A DNA stretch of 64,000 bases from Aminobacter niigataensis (GTDB taxonomy: Bacteria > Pseudomonadota > Alphaproteobacteria > Rhizobiales > Rhizobiaceae), in NCBI RefSeq assembly GCF_014200015.1, contig NZ_JACHOT010000002.1:496001-560000 (forward strand), written 5' to 3'. Positions 10,707 to 19,991 of the stretch are shown here, in pieces (within the stretch, counting starts at the first letter, position 1; each line of letters starts with the position of its first letter). The position numbers and the translations under genes were made by a program. Under the pieces are notes generated by a model. That model had not been told where the DNA came from, searched no databases, and saw only the letters and a program-made list of their open reading frames with translations.

Positions 10707-12715
10707 TTGCCACCTCCGCGCTTGGCTTTCGCCGGCTTGGCCGCTTCACGCGCCAGCGCCTTGGCCTGCCCCACCCAGTCTTCACGCTCTATCCGGCCAT
10801 CGAAGGCGAGATAGGCCTCCGCCGCCGCAATGTCCGACTTCTTCCACGCCGCCACCTGGTCGAAATGGAAGATGCCGTGTTCGTTGAGCTTCTTCTCGTT
10901 GACCGGTCCGATGCCCTTGATCAGGATCAGCCGGTCCGGCACCCCGCCGCGCGGAGCGGCGAGCACATTGGAGATGGTCTTGGCAGCCGGGGCCTTAGCC
11001 ACAGGTGCCTTGCCAGCCGGAGCCTTGGGCGCCGCAGTCTTGGCTGCGGGGGTCTTGGTTGCCGATTTCGTGGCCGCCTTGGCTGCTGGCGCGGGCTTCG
11101 GAGATGCCTTCGACGCAGCAGGAGCGGCCTTGGCTGCCTTTGGCGCCTCGGCCTTTACAGGCGTGGCTGCAGCTTTTGGAGCTGCCGCAGGCTTTGCCAC
11201 GGGTTTCGCAGCGGCCTTCGCGGCCGGCGCTTTGGCCGGCTTGGAAGCAACCTTCGTCGCCTCTGCCTTCACCGCTGCCGGCTTCGCTTGTGCGTTAGCT
11301 GCAGGCATAGGCTTCGCAGATGCCTTGACCGGAGCAGGCTTAGGAACCGGAGGCGCCTTTGGCGCCTCGGCCTTAGCCGGCTTGGCCGCCGCTTTCGGAG
11401 CCGCCGCTGCAGGCTTTGCCACGGGTTTCGCCACTGCCTTCGGGGCTGCGGCCTTGACCGGCTTGGAAACCACCTTCGCCGGCTCTGCCTTAACCGTCGC
11501 CGGCTTGGTCGGCGCCTTGGAGGCCGGTACCACGACCTTCGAGATGGGAGCCGCCTTGGCCGGAGCCTTCGCAGGCGCCCCCTTCGCAGGCTTTGGCGCA
11601 GCCATCAGGCCGGCAGGTGGCGTGGCCGTCGACTTGGCCTTGGGCGTCTTGGCAGGGGCAGCCTTTGTCGCCGGCTTGGACGCGGCCCTGGCGTCGCGCG
11701 CCTCGACCTGTGCCGCCTTCGACGCGCCCTTGGAAACGGTCACGATCTCGCCGTGCCCGTCGCTGTGGCTGATCGTATCGCTGACCGGACCCGCCATCAT
11801 CGAGGAAGACGAGCTCGGGCCATGCGCCGGATCGGGCACGCCCTCCAGTTCTTCGATCACCTGCTCGTCGCCGACTTCGACCAGGACGGTCGCGACTTCC
11901 TCATCGTCGACGCCGAGATAGGCGGCAATGACCTTCGGATCGGTCCTGACCGACATCGGGTCGCCGTCGGAGATCTTGCGGCCGTATTCGAGCACGACGA
12001 CATGGTCGGAAATCTGCATGACCACCGACATGTCGTGCTCGATGAGCAGGATCGACGTGCCGGTGTTATCCTTGATGTCGTTGAGCAGCGTGTTGAGCGC
12101 CAGCGACTCCTTCGGATTGAGACCGGCCGCCGGCTCGTCGAGGCAGAGCAGTTCCGGCCCGGTGCACATGGCGCGTGCGATCTCGAGCCGCCGTTGCGCG
12201 CCGTAGGGCAGGTCGCCCGCCGGATCGTCCGCCCGCTCGATCAGCTCGGCCTTTTCGAGCCAGTGCTTGGCAAGCTCGACCGATTCTGCCGACGCCTTGC
12301 GGTAGCCGCCAAGTCCCAGCAGGCCCATGACGGTGTAGCCCGAGGCCTTCATCAGCTTGTTGTGCTGCGCCACCAGGAGGTTTTCGAGCAGCGTCATGCC
12401 CGAAAACAGCCGGATGTTCTGGAACGTGCGCGCCACCTTCGCCTTGGCAGTGATCTGGAAATCGGGCATGCGTTCGAGCAGAAACTCGCCGCCTTCCCGA
12501 CCGTTGAAACGGATCATCCCTTCCGTCGGCTTGTAGAAGCCGGTGATGCAGTTGAAGACCGTCGTCTTGCCGGCGCCGTTCGGGCCGATCAGCGCGGTGA
12601 TCTCGCCGCGCTTGGCTTCGAACGACAGGTCGCCGATGGCAACCAGGCCGCCGAACTTCATCGACAGATGCTCGACCTGCAGGATCGCATTGTTCATGGA
12701 GGTGCTCGCGTTCAT
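10703..12715 (-). CDS. livG: ABC transporter ATP-binding protein LivG with long AKP tail and C-terminal HhH domain
   Basis: A 670-residue protein; ordinary LivG is about 250-300. Residues 1-270 are a standard LivG ATPase (Walker A GPNGAGKT at 44-51, signature-like YGAQRRLEIARA near 171-181, Walker B LLCLDEPAAGL from 189, switch His 227). Residues 270-330 are acidic and Ser-rich. About 335-585 is almost pure Ala/Lys/Pro low complexity, resembling histone-H1-like tails. Residues 586-657 form a folded domain with a helix-hairpin-helix-like LIKGIGPVNEKKLNEHGIF and then a Trp-containing helical part (RIEREDWV), of the kind seen at the C-terminus of some NuoE and ribosomal-protein-like sequences. 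One uninterrupted frame encodes all of this. The start overlaps the livM stop as TGATG. Confidence 0.93.
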   Translation of the reverse strand: MNASTSMNNAILQVEHLSMKFGGLVAIGDLSFEAKRGEITALIGPNGAGKTTVFNCITGFYKPTEGMIRFNGREGGEFLLERMPDFQITAKAKVARTFQNIRLFSGMTLLENLLVAQHNKLMKASGYTVMGLLGLGGYRKASAESVELAKHWLEKAELIERADDPAGDLPYGAQRRLEIARAMCTGPELLCLDEPAAGLNPKESLALNTLLNDIKDNTGTSILLIEHDMSVVMQISDHVVVLEYGRKISDGDPMSVRTDPKVIAAYLGVDDEEVATVLVEVGDEQVIEELEGVPDPAHGPSSSSSMMAGPVSDTISHSDGHGEIVTVSKGASKAAQVEARDARAASKPATKAAPAKTPKAKSTATPPAGLMAAPKPAKGAPAKAPAKAAPISKVVVPASKAPTKPATVKAEPAKVVSKPVKAAAPKAVAKPVAKPAAAAPKAAAKPAKAEAPKAPPVPKPAPVKASAKPMPAANAQAKPAAVKAEATKVASKPAKAPAAKAAAKPVAKPAAAPKAAATPVKAEAPKAAKAAPAASKASPKPAPAAKAATKSATKTPAAKTAAPKAPAGKAPVAKAPAAKTISNVLAAPRGGVPDRLILIKGIGPVNEKKLNEHGIFHFDQVAAWKKSDIAAAEAYLAFDGRIEREDWVGQAKALAREAAKPAKAKRGGGK

Positions 12716-14310
12716 CAGCCGTGTCCTTCCTTGGTGAAGGAACTGGAGACGGATTTTCGCTCATGCAGGAAGGCTGTGGGTTCTCGACTGCCGACGAAAC
12801 CTCGCGGCTTCCACAGCATCACGATGACCATCGCCATGCCGAACAGCAGCATGCGGTAGAGTTCGGGCGTGAAGTCCGACCCGAACACCGCCTTCAGGAA
12901 CTCCATCTCGCGCAGGATCTCGGTGCCGCCGATCATCACCGCCGCCGCTACCGCGATGCCGACCAGCGAGCCCATGCCGCCGAGCACGACGATGGCAAGG
13001 ATGATCGCCGATTCCAGGAAGACGAAGGATTCGGGCGACACGAAACCCTGGCGCGCAGCGAAGAACGAGCCGGCGAAGCCGCCGAACATCGCGCCGGTGG
13101 CGAAGGCAGTGAGCTTGGTCGTTGTCGTGTTGATGCCGAGCGAACGGCAAGCGATCTCGTCCTCGCGCAGCGCTTCCCAGGCACGGCCGACAGGCATGCG
13201 CCGCAGCCGGATGGTGACGAATGCGGTCAGTAGGGCCAGGCCGAGGATGAGGTAGTAGAGGAATATCTTGTAGTAGGCGCCGGACTGGGCAATGCCGAAC
13301 ACCTTGGCGATGTAGTTGGGGTCGGACACGTTGAACGAAATCAGGCCAAAGAAGCTGACCTTGGGAATACCGGAGATGCCGGCAGCACCGTTGGTCACTT
13401 CGCGCCAGTTGATCAGCACCAGGCGAATGATTTCGCCGAACGCCAGCGTCACGATCGCCAGATAGTCGCCTCGAAGACGTAGCACCGGGAACCCGAGCAT
13501 GACGCCCCAGAAGGCGGCCATGATGCCGGCTACCGGCAGCAGGATCCAGAACGACCATCCGAGTTGCGTCGCCAGCAGCGCATAGGCGTAGGCGCCGACG
13601 GCGTAGAAGGCGACATAGCCAAGGTCGAGCAGGCCGGCGAGGCCGACGACGATGTTCAGGCCCCAGGCGAGCATCACATAGATCAGGATCTGGATGCCGA
13701 AATTGTCGACCCATTTGAGCGAGCCCTGGAAGCCGCCTGCCATCGAACCCGAGATCAGGGTCAGGGCCACCACCACGACGATCGGATAAGCCACCAGAAC
13801 GCCGATGCCGAGCGCCGAGAAATGCGCCTGGATGAAAGCGCGGAAATAGAACATCACCGATGCCAGCGCGTAGATGATCGCCAGCGCGCGGAAGAAGCGC
13901 ATGTAGCCGGCGAGCGCAGGCCCGAAGATCCCATCGAGCGACCCGGCGAAAACCATGAGCAGCCCGACGACAACGAGTGACGCGATGAAGTAGGGCAACT
14001 TGAAGAACCGCGTCGCCACGCTGTCCGGCAACAGGCCGCTGGCAACATTGACGATCTTCTGCCTCGCCATGAACGGCTGGCCGTAGGCGACGTAGACGAA
14101 GCGTCCGAGCATCACCAGGCCGACGACGATGGCGAGCAGTCCCCAGCGCGGAACCAGGATCAGTTCGTTACGGATGTTCTGGTCGGTCCGCAGCCCGATG
14201 AACAGGAAGAACAGGCCGAAGGAGATGGCGCCCGCGTAGAGCGCCTCCTTGATGCCGCGCTGGAATGGGGTAGCGGATGCTTCGCGTGTGGCTTGAGCGA
14301 TGTTGGCCAT
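12715..14310 (-). CDS. livM: ABC transporter permease LivM
   Basis: A 531-residue inner-membrane protein, longer than many LivM proteins because of an extra membrane region at the N-terminus (about the first 170 residues). The LivM core contains [20 protein letters not shown] and the conserved cytoplasmic loop [20 protein letters not shown] that contacts the ATPases. It forms the translocation channel with LivH. The ATG at 14310 has an AGAAGG site nine bases upstream; a TTG 33 bases earlier overlaps livH and is less likely. It sits 4 bases after livH. Confidence 0.93.
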   Translation of the reverse strand: MANIAQATREASATPFQRGIKEALYAGAISFGLFFLFIGLRTDQNIRNELILVPRWGLLAIVVGLVMLGRFVYVAYGQPFMARQKIVNVASGLLPDSVATRFFKLPYFIASLVVVGLLMVFAGSLDGIFGPALAGYMRFFRALAIIYALASVMFYFRAFIQAHFSALGIGVLVAYPIVVVVALTLISGSMAGGFQGSLKWVDNFGIQILIYVMLAWGLNIVVGLAGLLDLGYVAFYAVGAYAYALLATQLGWSFWILLPVAGIMAAFWGVMLGFPVLRLRGDYLAIVTLAFGEIIRLVLINWREVTNGAAGISGIPKVSFFGLISFNVSDPNYIAKVFGIAQSGAYYKIFLYYLILGLALLTAFVTIRLRRMPVGRAWEALREDEIACRSLGINTTTTKLTAFATGAMFGGFAGSFFAARQGFVSPESFVFLESAIILAIVVLGGMGSLVGIAVAAAVMIGGTEILREMEFLKAVFGSDFTPELYRMLLFGMAMVIVMLWKPRGFVGSREPTAFLHERKSVSSSFTKEGHG

Positions 14311-14314
14311 GGGC

Positions 14315-15217
14315 TCAGACCTTCTCGACTTCGGGCCGGCCAAGGATGCCGGAGGGCAGGAAGATCAGCACGATCGCAAGGATCGAGAACGCCGCGACGT
14401 CCTTGTAGTCGATCGAGAAGTACGCCGACCACATGCTTTCGATGAAGCCGATCAACAGCCCACCCAACATGGCGCCGGGCAGCGAGCCGATGCCGCCGAG
14501 AACGGCTGCGGTGAACGCTTTGACGCCTGGCACGAAGCCGTCGGAGAAGGCGACGACGCCGTAGTACATCAGGAACAGCGTGCCGGCGACGGCGGCAAGG
14601 GCCGCGCCCATGATGAAGGTGATGGAGATCGTGCGGTCGACGTCGACGCCGAGCAGGGCGGCCATCTTGCGGTCCTGCTCACAGGCCCTTTGGGCCCGGC
14701 CGAGCGAGGTCTTGTTGACCAGGTACCAGAACAGCGCCAGCAGCGAGACGGTGACGATGACGATGATGATCTGCTTGAGCGAGATCGAGATGCCGCCGAC
14801 ATTGTAGACCGTCGAGACCATCGGCGGGATCGGCTTGTTGCGCGGACCTTGCGTCACCTGGACGAAGTTCGACAGCGCGATCGACATGCCGATTGCAGTG
14901 ATCAGCGGCGCCAGCCGGAACGAACCACGCAGCGGCCGATAGGCGACCTTTTCGATGGTCCAGTTGTAGAGGCTGGTCATCAGCATCGCCACGACCATCA
15001 TGACCAGCAAGGCGACGACCACGGGCACCGAATAGAACATGGCGGTGAGGGTCAGGAACACGATCAGGGCGACAAATGCCCCAAGCATGAAAATGTCGCC
15101 GTGGGCGAAATTGATCATCCCGATGATGCCGTAGACCATCGTGTAGCCGATAGCGATGAGGCCATAGATGGACCCCAGCGTCAGCCCGTTGACCATCTGC
15201 TGGACGAAGTACTGCAT
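14315..15217 (-). CDS. livH: ABC transporter permease LivH
   Basis: A 300-residue permease with about eight helices. [20 protein letters not shown] and [16 protein letters not shown] are hallmark LivH sequences, and [19 protein letters not shown] is the ATPase-coupling loop. It is the first gene of the leftward liv operon, so its promoter lies in 15218-15563. The ATG at 15217 follows AGGGGAG by about ten bases. Confidence 0.95.
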   Translation of the reverse strand: MQYFVQQMVNGLTLGSIYGLIAIGYTMVYGIIGMINFAHGDIFMLGAFVALIVFLTLTAMFYSVPVVVALLVMMVVAMLMTSLYNWTIEKVAYRPLRGSFRLAPLITAIGMSIALSNFVQVTQGPRNKPIPPMVSTVYNVGGISISLKQIIIVIVTVSLLALFWYLVNKTSLGRAQRACEQDRKMAALLGVDVDRTISITFIMGAALAAVAGTLFLMYYGVVAFSDGFVPGVKAFTAAVLGGIGSLPGAMLGGLLIGFIESMWSAYFSIDYKDVAAFSILAIVLIFLPSGILGRPEVEKV

Positions 15218-15563
15218 GTGAATGCGGCTCCCCTGGAATGTCGCGCTATGCACGCATTCCTTTTGATATTTCCCCTAGTCCTAAAGTTTCGAGCCTGGAT
15301 TGCAACGTGATTCTTACACCCGTTGCCGCCTGCCGGACGGCACTTGAAGCCGCCTCTGTTTTTATGTTGTCCAGGCCCTGGACCATTGCGCAACCTATCA
15401 TTGGCTCAACGCAATGTCTTTGCCGATTCCGGTGATTTTGCGCGCCAGTTTCGAAGAATGTAGCGTCAAAATACACCCCGGCAATACTTCCTTGCGCCTT
15501 GCCGCCGATATCCTCCTTAAGATTGTCTAGACATATTTGCCGTTTCTGCCTCCCGCCATACGA
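15218..15563 (-). other. Upstream region of the liv operon
   Basis: This 346-base gap lies between the end of the hydroxyproline epimerase gene and livH. No coding sequence was found. It should carry the liv promoter. A 10-bp perfect palindrome TGTCTAGACA lies at 15524-15533, close to the epimerase stop. No clear terminator was seen for the hydroxyproline operon. Confidence 0.6.
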
Positions 15564-16565
15564 CTAAGTGACTACAAAGCCATGGGCGAACGGATCGCGG
15601 TCGTCGATGAAGATGGTGTTCAATCCGGTCATCCGCGCCCAACCACCGATCGAGGGGATGATAGCCGGTTTGCCGGCCACTTCGACCTCGCGCTCGACGC
15701 GTCCCTTGAACAGCGAACCGATGACCGATTCGTGCACGAAATCGTCGCCGGCCTTGAGCCTGCCCTTGCCATGAAGCTGCGCCATGCGCGCCGACGTTCC
15801 GGTGCCGCAAGGCGAACGGTCGATCGCCTTGTCGCCGTAGAAGACGGCATTTCGGGCATGCGCCTCAGGGTGTTTTGCGACACCGGTCCACAACAGATGG
15901 GACAGCCTGTTGATGCCGGGATTCTCGGGATGGACGAACGAATACTTGTCGTTGAGACGCTGGCGCACGATCGGGCTCCAGGCGATGAAATCGCCGGCGC
16001 CGTAATCGGCCATGTCGCGATAGTTCTCCTGCGGTTCGACGATGGCGTAGAAATTGCCGCCATAGGCGACATCGACCCTGATCTCGCCGAGACAGGGGCA
16101 CTCGACCGACAGCCCTGCTGCGTAGAGGAAGGACGGCACGTTGGTGATGCGCACCTCCTCGACATAGTCGCCGACCTGCTTGTACTCGGCGATGACCAGG
16201 CCGGCCGGCGTGTCGAGACGAAGGATGCCCGGCGTCTTCGGTTTCACCAGCCCGTGCTCGATCGCCATGGTGACGGTGCCGATGGTACCGTGTCCGCACA
16301 TCGGCAGGCAGCCGGAGGTCTCGATGAACAGGATGGCGACGTCGCAATCCTCGCGTGTCGGCGGGTAGAGGATCGATCCGGACATGACGTCGTGGCCGCG
16401 CGGCTCGAACATCAGCCCGGTGCGGATCCAGTCAAATTCAGCGAGGAAATGCGCCCGCCGCTCCATCATCGTCGAGCCTTCGAGGCGTGGACCGCCGCCA
16501 GCCACCAACCGCACCGGATTGCCGCAGGTGTGGCCGTCGATACAGAAGAAGGAATGGCGCGCCAT
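15564..16565 (-). CDS. 4-hydroxyproline 2-epimerase (proline racemase family)
   Basis: A 333-residue member of the proline racemase superfamily. Both catalytic cysteines are present: Cys90 in PMCGHGTIG and Cys253 in SPCGTGTSA. Dehydratases of this superfamily replace one cysteine with threonine, so the two-cysteine form supports epimerase activity, turning trans-4-hydroxy-L-proline into cis-4-hydroxy-D-proline. The neighbouring D-amino-acid oxidase and DapA-like genes are the next steps of hydroxyproline breakdown as known in Sinorhizobium (hyp genes) and Pseudomonas (lhp genes), which favours this substrate over proline. It lies 18 bases after the dehydrogenase gene. Confidence 0.9.
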   Translation of the reverse strand: MARHSFFCIDGHTCGNPVRLVAGGGPRLEGSTMMERRAHFLAEFDWIRTGLMFEPRGHDVMSGSILYPPTREDCDVAILFIETSGCLPMCGHGTIGTVTMAIEHGLVKPKTPGILRLDTPAGLVIAEYKQVGDYVEEVRITNVPSFLYAAGLSVECPCLGEIRVDVAYGGNFYAIVEPQENYRDMADYGAGDFIAWSPIVRQRLNDKYSFVHPENPGINRLSHLLWTGVAKHPEAHARNAVFYGDKAIDRSPCGTGTSARMAQLHGKGRLKAGDDFVHESVIGSLFKGRVEREVEVAGKPAIIPSIGGWARMTGLNTIFIDDRDPFAHGFVVT

Positions 16566-16583
16566 GATGGGAGATACCTTGCG

Positions 16584-17837
16584 TCAGAAACGTTGGGCCG
16601 AAAAGGGGGTGAGATCGAGCGGCGGCTTCTGGCCCAGCATATGCTCCCGCACCAGCCGGCCGGTGGCCGCTGCCTGGGTCAGGCCGAGGTGACCATGGCC
16701 GAAGGCGTAGTGCACGTTGGGGTGATTGCGGGAGCCGCCGATGACCGGCAGCGAGTCGGGCAGCGACGGACGGAACCCCATCCACTCGCGCCCGCCTGAC
16801 GGATCCAGTCCCGGCAGGAACTGCTTGGCCTTCTCTAGCATCGCTTTCGAGCGGGCATAGTTCGGCGCCCGCGAAAGGCCGCCGAGCTCGACCGCCCCGC
16901 CGACACGCAGGCCGGTGGCGAGCGGGGTGATGACGAAGCCGTGGCCCGGGAAGATGAGTTGACGCTTCACGTCGAAGGCAATGGTCGGAAGCGTGGTATT
17001 GTAGCCGCGCTCGGTTTCGAGCGGGATGACATCGCCAAGCTGGCGCGCGAGCAGATGCGACCAGGCCCCGGCAGCAATCAGCACCTTTTGCGCAAAAAGC
17101 GTGCGGCCCTGCTTGAGCTGGATCAGGACGCGGTCGCCGGCCGGATGAACCAGCCCGACATCTCCCTTGACGAAGGCCGCACCGTTGGTTTCGGCGTGGC
17201 GCCAGATCGACTTGCCGAGATCCTTTGGATCGGAGACGGTCTTCCAGACTGGCACGAAAGTGCCGCGCGTGAAGCGGTCGGCAAGGCCGGGCTGGTAGGC
17301 GGCCAGTTCGCGTTTATCGAGGTGCTGGTAAGCGATGCCGAAGCGGTCACGCGCAGCCCAGCTCGGTAGCGCCTCCTTGAACTCCGCCTCGCTCTCGTAA
17401 AGCTCGAGCGAGCCGTCTTCGCGCAGCAGCGAGCCGGTGCCGGAGCGTGCCATCAGCGACGCCCATTCCTGCTCGGCGAGCTTCATCAGCCCAGCTTGCG
17501 TCGCAAGGCTCGCCTCATAGTTAGCCGGCGCGCCGGCACGCCAGAAGCGATACAACCAGGGCAGGAGCTTTGGCAGGTAGGCGGGCGGGATGCTGAGCGG
17601 GCCGAGCGGATCGGCCAGCCATTTCGGCACGTTGCGCATCATGCCCTTGTGGGCGAGCGGTAGCACGTCGGAGAAGGCGAAAGCCCCGGCATTGCCGGAG
17701 CTGGTTTCCTCGCAGATGCCGGTACGGTCGAACACCGTCACCTTGCGCCCGGCATCGACGAGATAGGCAGCCGCCGCGATGCCGACGATGCCGGCACCGA
17801 TGATGGCGATGTCGATCTCCTCGACCGCTGCGTTCAT
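16584..17837 (-). CDS. FAD-dependent D-hydroxyproline dehydrogenase (DadA family)
   Basis: A 417-residue flavoprotein. The N-terminal dinucleotide-binding motif IAIIGAGIVGIAAAAYLVDAG binds FAD, and the C-terminal part contains the DadA-like GFRPSLPDSLPVIGG and YAFGHGHLGLTQAAATGR. Position between a hydroxyproline epimerase and a DapA-like deaminase implies it oxidises cis-4-hydroxy-D-proline to 1-pyrroline-4-hydroxy-2-carboxylate. This matches HypO of Sinorhizobium in role. It is separated from the upstream gene by 33 bases and is clearly in the same operon. A broader D-amino-acid specificity is possible. Confidence 0.87.
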   Translation of the reverse strand: MNAAVEEIDIAIIGAGIVGIAAAAYLVDAGRKVTVFDRTGICEETSSGNAGAFAFSDVLPLAHKGMMRNVPKWLADPLGPLSIPPAYLPKLLPWLYRFWRAGAPANYEASLATQAGLMKLAEQEWASLMARSGTGSLLREDGSLELYESEAEFKEALPSWAARDRFGIAYQHLDKRELAAYQPGLADRFTRGTFVPVWKTVSDPKDLGKSIWRHAETNGAAFVKGDVGLVHPAGDRVLIQLKQGRTLFAQKVLIAAGAWSHLLARQLGDVIPLETERGYNTTLPTIAFDVKRQLIFPGHGFVITPLATGLRVGGAVELGGLSRAPNYARSKAMLEKAKQFLPGLDPSGGREWMGFRPSLPDSLPVIGGSRNHPNVHYAFGHGHLGLTQAAATGRLVREHMLGQKPPLDLTPFSAQRF

Positions 17838-17870
17838 GCTTTGCTCCCCCCCGGGGTCTCCCCTCCCCGA

Positions 17871-18764
17871 TCAGAACGACGGCAGTTTGGGCCGGATCGC
17901 CAGCGCATCCTTGATGATCTTCTCGGCCGCGTTACGGCGCTCGCCGGAAAGCGGCTTGCGCGGCATGCGCACACGATCATTGGAGCCGATCGCCAGCACC
18001 TCCGCCAGCTTGATGTTCTGGACCAGATAGGTCGAGACGTCGAGATCGAGCAGCGGGCGGAACCAGCGGTAGATGGCGAGCGCCTCTTCGCGGCGGCCCT
18101 GCTTCATCAGCTGGTAGATGGCGACAGTCTCGCGCGGGAAGGCGACGACCAGCCCCGCGACCCAGCCGATGGCACCGACCGACAGCGCTTCGAAGGCAAG
18201 ATTGTCGACGCCGGTGAACAGGTCGTAGCGGTTGCCCAGGCGATTGATGATCTCGGTCGATCGGCGAATGTCGTCGGACGATTCCTTGACTGCGACGAAG
18301 CGCTTGTCCGACGCCAGCTCCTCCATCTGGTCGACGGTCACGTCGACCCGGTAGGCGAGACGATTGGAATAGATCATGACCGGCAGGTCGCCGGCCTCGG
18401 CCACGGCGCGAAGGGCCGCCACCGTCTCTTCCGGATTGGTGTGATAGATCGGGCTCGGCACGACCATCAGGCCGGACGCGCCTTCCTTGGCGGCGCGCTT
18501 GGCGATCGCTGCCGCCTCCCGCGTGCCGGCCTCGTTGACGGTCAAAAGCACCGGCTTGCCGGCGGCGACCTTCTGGGCGGTCTTCAGCACTTCGATCTTT
18601 TCGTCATGCGACAGCATCGGGCCCTCGCCGAGCGAGCCGGCGACGATCAGGCCGTCGCATCCCGCCTCCATCTGCAGCGCAAAGCAGCGCTCCATCTCGG
18701 CGTGGTCGAGGCGGTCGTCCGCGGTGAACTTGGTGGTGACTGCTGGAAAGACTCCGGCCCACAT
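17871..18764 (-). CDS. DapA-family deaminase/lyase, probable 1-pyrroline-4-hydroxy-2-carboxylate deaminase
   Basis: A 297-residue (beta/alpha)8-barrel of the dihydrodipicolinate synthase family. The Schiff-base lysine is Lys160 in FVAVKESSDD and the conserved tyrosine is Tyr132 in IYSNR; the phosphate/carboxylate loop is GSLGEGP. In the hydroxyproline pathway this family converts the pyrroline intermediate to alpha-ketoglutarate semialdehyde with release of ammonia. It is first in the catabolic operon and divergent from the GntR gene. The ATG at 18764 has GGAGG seven bases upstream; the frame extends 57 bases further but into the operator region. The semialdehyde dehydrogenase of the pathway is not beside it. 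Confidence 0.88.
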   Translation of the reverse strand: MWAGVFPAVTTKFTADDRLDHAEMERCFALQMEAGCDGLIVAGSLGEGPMLSHDEKIEVLKTAQKVAAGKPVLLTVNEAGTREAAAIAKRAAKEGASGLMVVPSPIYHTNPEETVAALRAVAEAGDLPVMIYSNRLAYRVDVTVDQMEELASDKRFVAVKESSDDIRRSTEIINRLGNRYDLFTGVDNLAFEALSVGAIGWVAGLVVAFPRETVAIYQLMKQGRREEALAIYRWFRPLLDLDVSTYLVQNIKLAEVLAIGSNDRVRMPRKPLSGERRNAAEKIIKDALAIRPKLPSF

Positions 18765-18779
18765 GGCGCTTCCTCCATC

Positions 18780-18856
18780 TGATATATCAGTGATATATGA
18801 CGAAAAAACCAGTGCTGTCAATCCGGATTCGGCTCTGATATATCAAAAATATATCA
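18780..18856. promoter_or_regulatory. Repeated TGATATATCA operators between hydroxyproline operon and its GntR gene
   Basis: Two perfect 10-bp palindromes TGATATATCA (18780-18789, 18836-18845) are each followed, exactly 11 bases later, by a near copy (TGATATATGA at 18791-18800; AAATATATCA at 18847-18856). The one-helical-turn spacing within each pair, the 56 bases between pairs, and the position in a divergent promoter suggest cooperative binding of dimers of the GntR protein encoded at 18880. Confidence 0.75.
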
Positions 18857-18879
18857 TTGCGCTTTCAAACGATTCGATC

Positions 18880-19527
18880 ATGCAAGTTGAGAAACTGGAA
18901 CCGGCAGCGACACGCGCCTATCACGAGCTGGAACGGCTGATCGTGACGCTTGAACTCGCTCCCGGCAGCGTCGCCACCGAAGGCGGGCTGATCGACCGGC
19001 TCGGCCTTGGCCGCACGCCCGTGCGCGAGGCGATCCAGCGACTGGCATGGGAAGGGCTTGTCGAGATCAGGCCGCGCGCCGGACTGGCGATCGCGCCGCT
19101 GCATCCCGGCGACTGGCTGCGCGTGCTCGACGCGCGCCGTGGCATCGAGGTGGTGTTGGCCCGATCGGCGGCACGTTTCGTCACCCGCGACGCCGCCAAC
19201 CAGTTCCATGCCGCGGCCCTGGCCATGCAGAAGGCGGTGATATCAGCCGACGTGCTCGGCTTCCTCGAAGCCGACAAGGCGCTCGACGAAGCGCTGGCGC
19301 TCGCCGCCGACAATGATTTCGCCGCCCGGCTTGCGGCACCGTTGCAGACCCACAGCCGCCGCTTCTGGTTCCGCTACCAGCGCGACACCGGGCTCGCCGC
19401 ATCGGCAGAGCACCACGTCGCGTTGATCCGCTCGATCCTCGAGCATGACGAGGATGGCGCTGCCCAGGAAGCTGAGCGGCTGATGTCGATGCTGCGCGCC
19501 CACGCCGAGGCCGCCGCTACGCGCTAA
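18880..19527 (+). CDS. GntR family regulator (FCD-type) of hydroxyproline genes
   Basis: A 215-residue protein. The N-terminal winged helix (about residues 8-75) contains GLGRTPVREAIQRLAWEGLV and EIRPRAGLAI, the typical GntR DNA-binding pattern. An all-helical ligand domain follows, of FCD type. It is divergent from the hydroxyproline operon with palindromic operators between them, so it is most likely its regulator. The start at 18880 was chosen because the GntR fold begins right after it and the frame further upstream runs antisense through the DapA-like gene; no clear ribosome site is visible, so translation may be leaderless. Confidence 0.85.
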   Translation: MQVEKLEPAATRAYHELERLIVTLELAPGSVATEGGLIDRLGLGRTPVREAIQRLAWEGLVEIRPRAGLAIAPLHPGDWLRVLDARRGIEVVLARSAARFVTRDAANQFHAAALAMQKAVISADVLGFLEADKALDEALALAADNDFAARLAAPLQTHSRRFWFRYQRDTGLAASAEHHVALIRSILEHDEDGAAQEAERLMSMLRAHAEAAATR

Positions 19528-19544
19528 ATTGCTGAGGTCCAGTT

Positions 19545-19991
19545 TCAGATTTCAAGCATCGCCGCAAAGAGCGGATGCGGGCTATCGGCGAACGGATTGA
19601 CAACGGTGACTCCGCCCCATGTGAAGCCATCCTGCATGTCTTCGGACAGCAACAGGCGACACCCGGCGCCCGACGCGGCACAGAGTATGACAGCGTCCCA
19701 AATACTCAACTGATGGTCCACGGCGAGATCAGCTGCCTTGATCATTGTTTCAGGCGTTGTGTGGGCGACGGCGAACGTGTCACGCCACTGCAAGATCGCA
19801 TCGCGTGCTTCCATTGGGGTACGCCCAGCCTTGCGCACAAGAACCGTGAAAAGTTCGCCCAGAACTTGGACAGGCACCAAGGTCTCGTCTTGTGGAATGC
19901 GCGCCAGAAGATCGAGCGCCAAGGCTGCTCGACCGGCGTCATTGACGCCTTCCGCATAAGCCAGGACGTTGGTGTCGAGCGCAAACCGCAT
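19545..19991 (-). CDS. PIN-domain toxin, VapC-like
   Basis: A 148-residue PIN-domain protein. The full set of acidic residues expected for a Mg-dependent ribonuclease is visible: Asp in RFALDTNVLAY, Glu in VLGELFTVL, Asp in SIWDAVILCAA and Asp in LLSEDMQDGF. VapC toxins cleave RNA, often initiator tRNA or rRNA, and are blocked by the antitoxin encoded just upstream. The start at 19991 overlaps the antitoxin stop as TGATG, which supports translational coupling. Confidence 0.85.
   Translation of the reverse strand: MRFALDTNVLAYAEGVNDAGRAALALDLLARIPQDETLVPVQVLGELFTVLVRKAGRTPMEARDAILQWRDTFAVAHTTPETMIKAADLAVDHQLSIWDAVILCAASGAGCRLLLSEDMQDGFTWGGVTVVNPFADSPHPLFAAMLEI

Noticed and set aside
10865-12859. 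A 664-codon plus-strand frame and other long frames opposite livG
   Set aside because: They are created by the low-complexity AKP coding region; composition is Arg/Leu/Gly/Cys-rich without domains.
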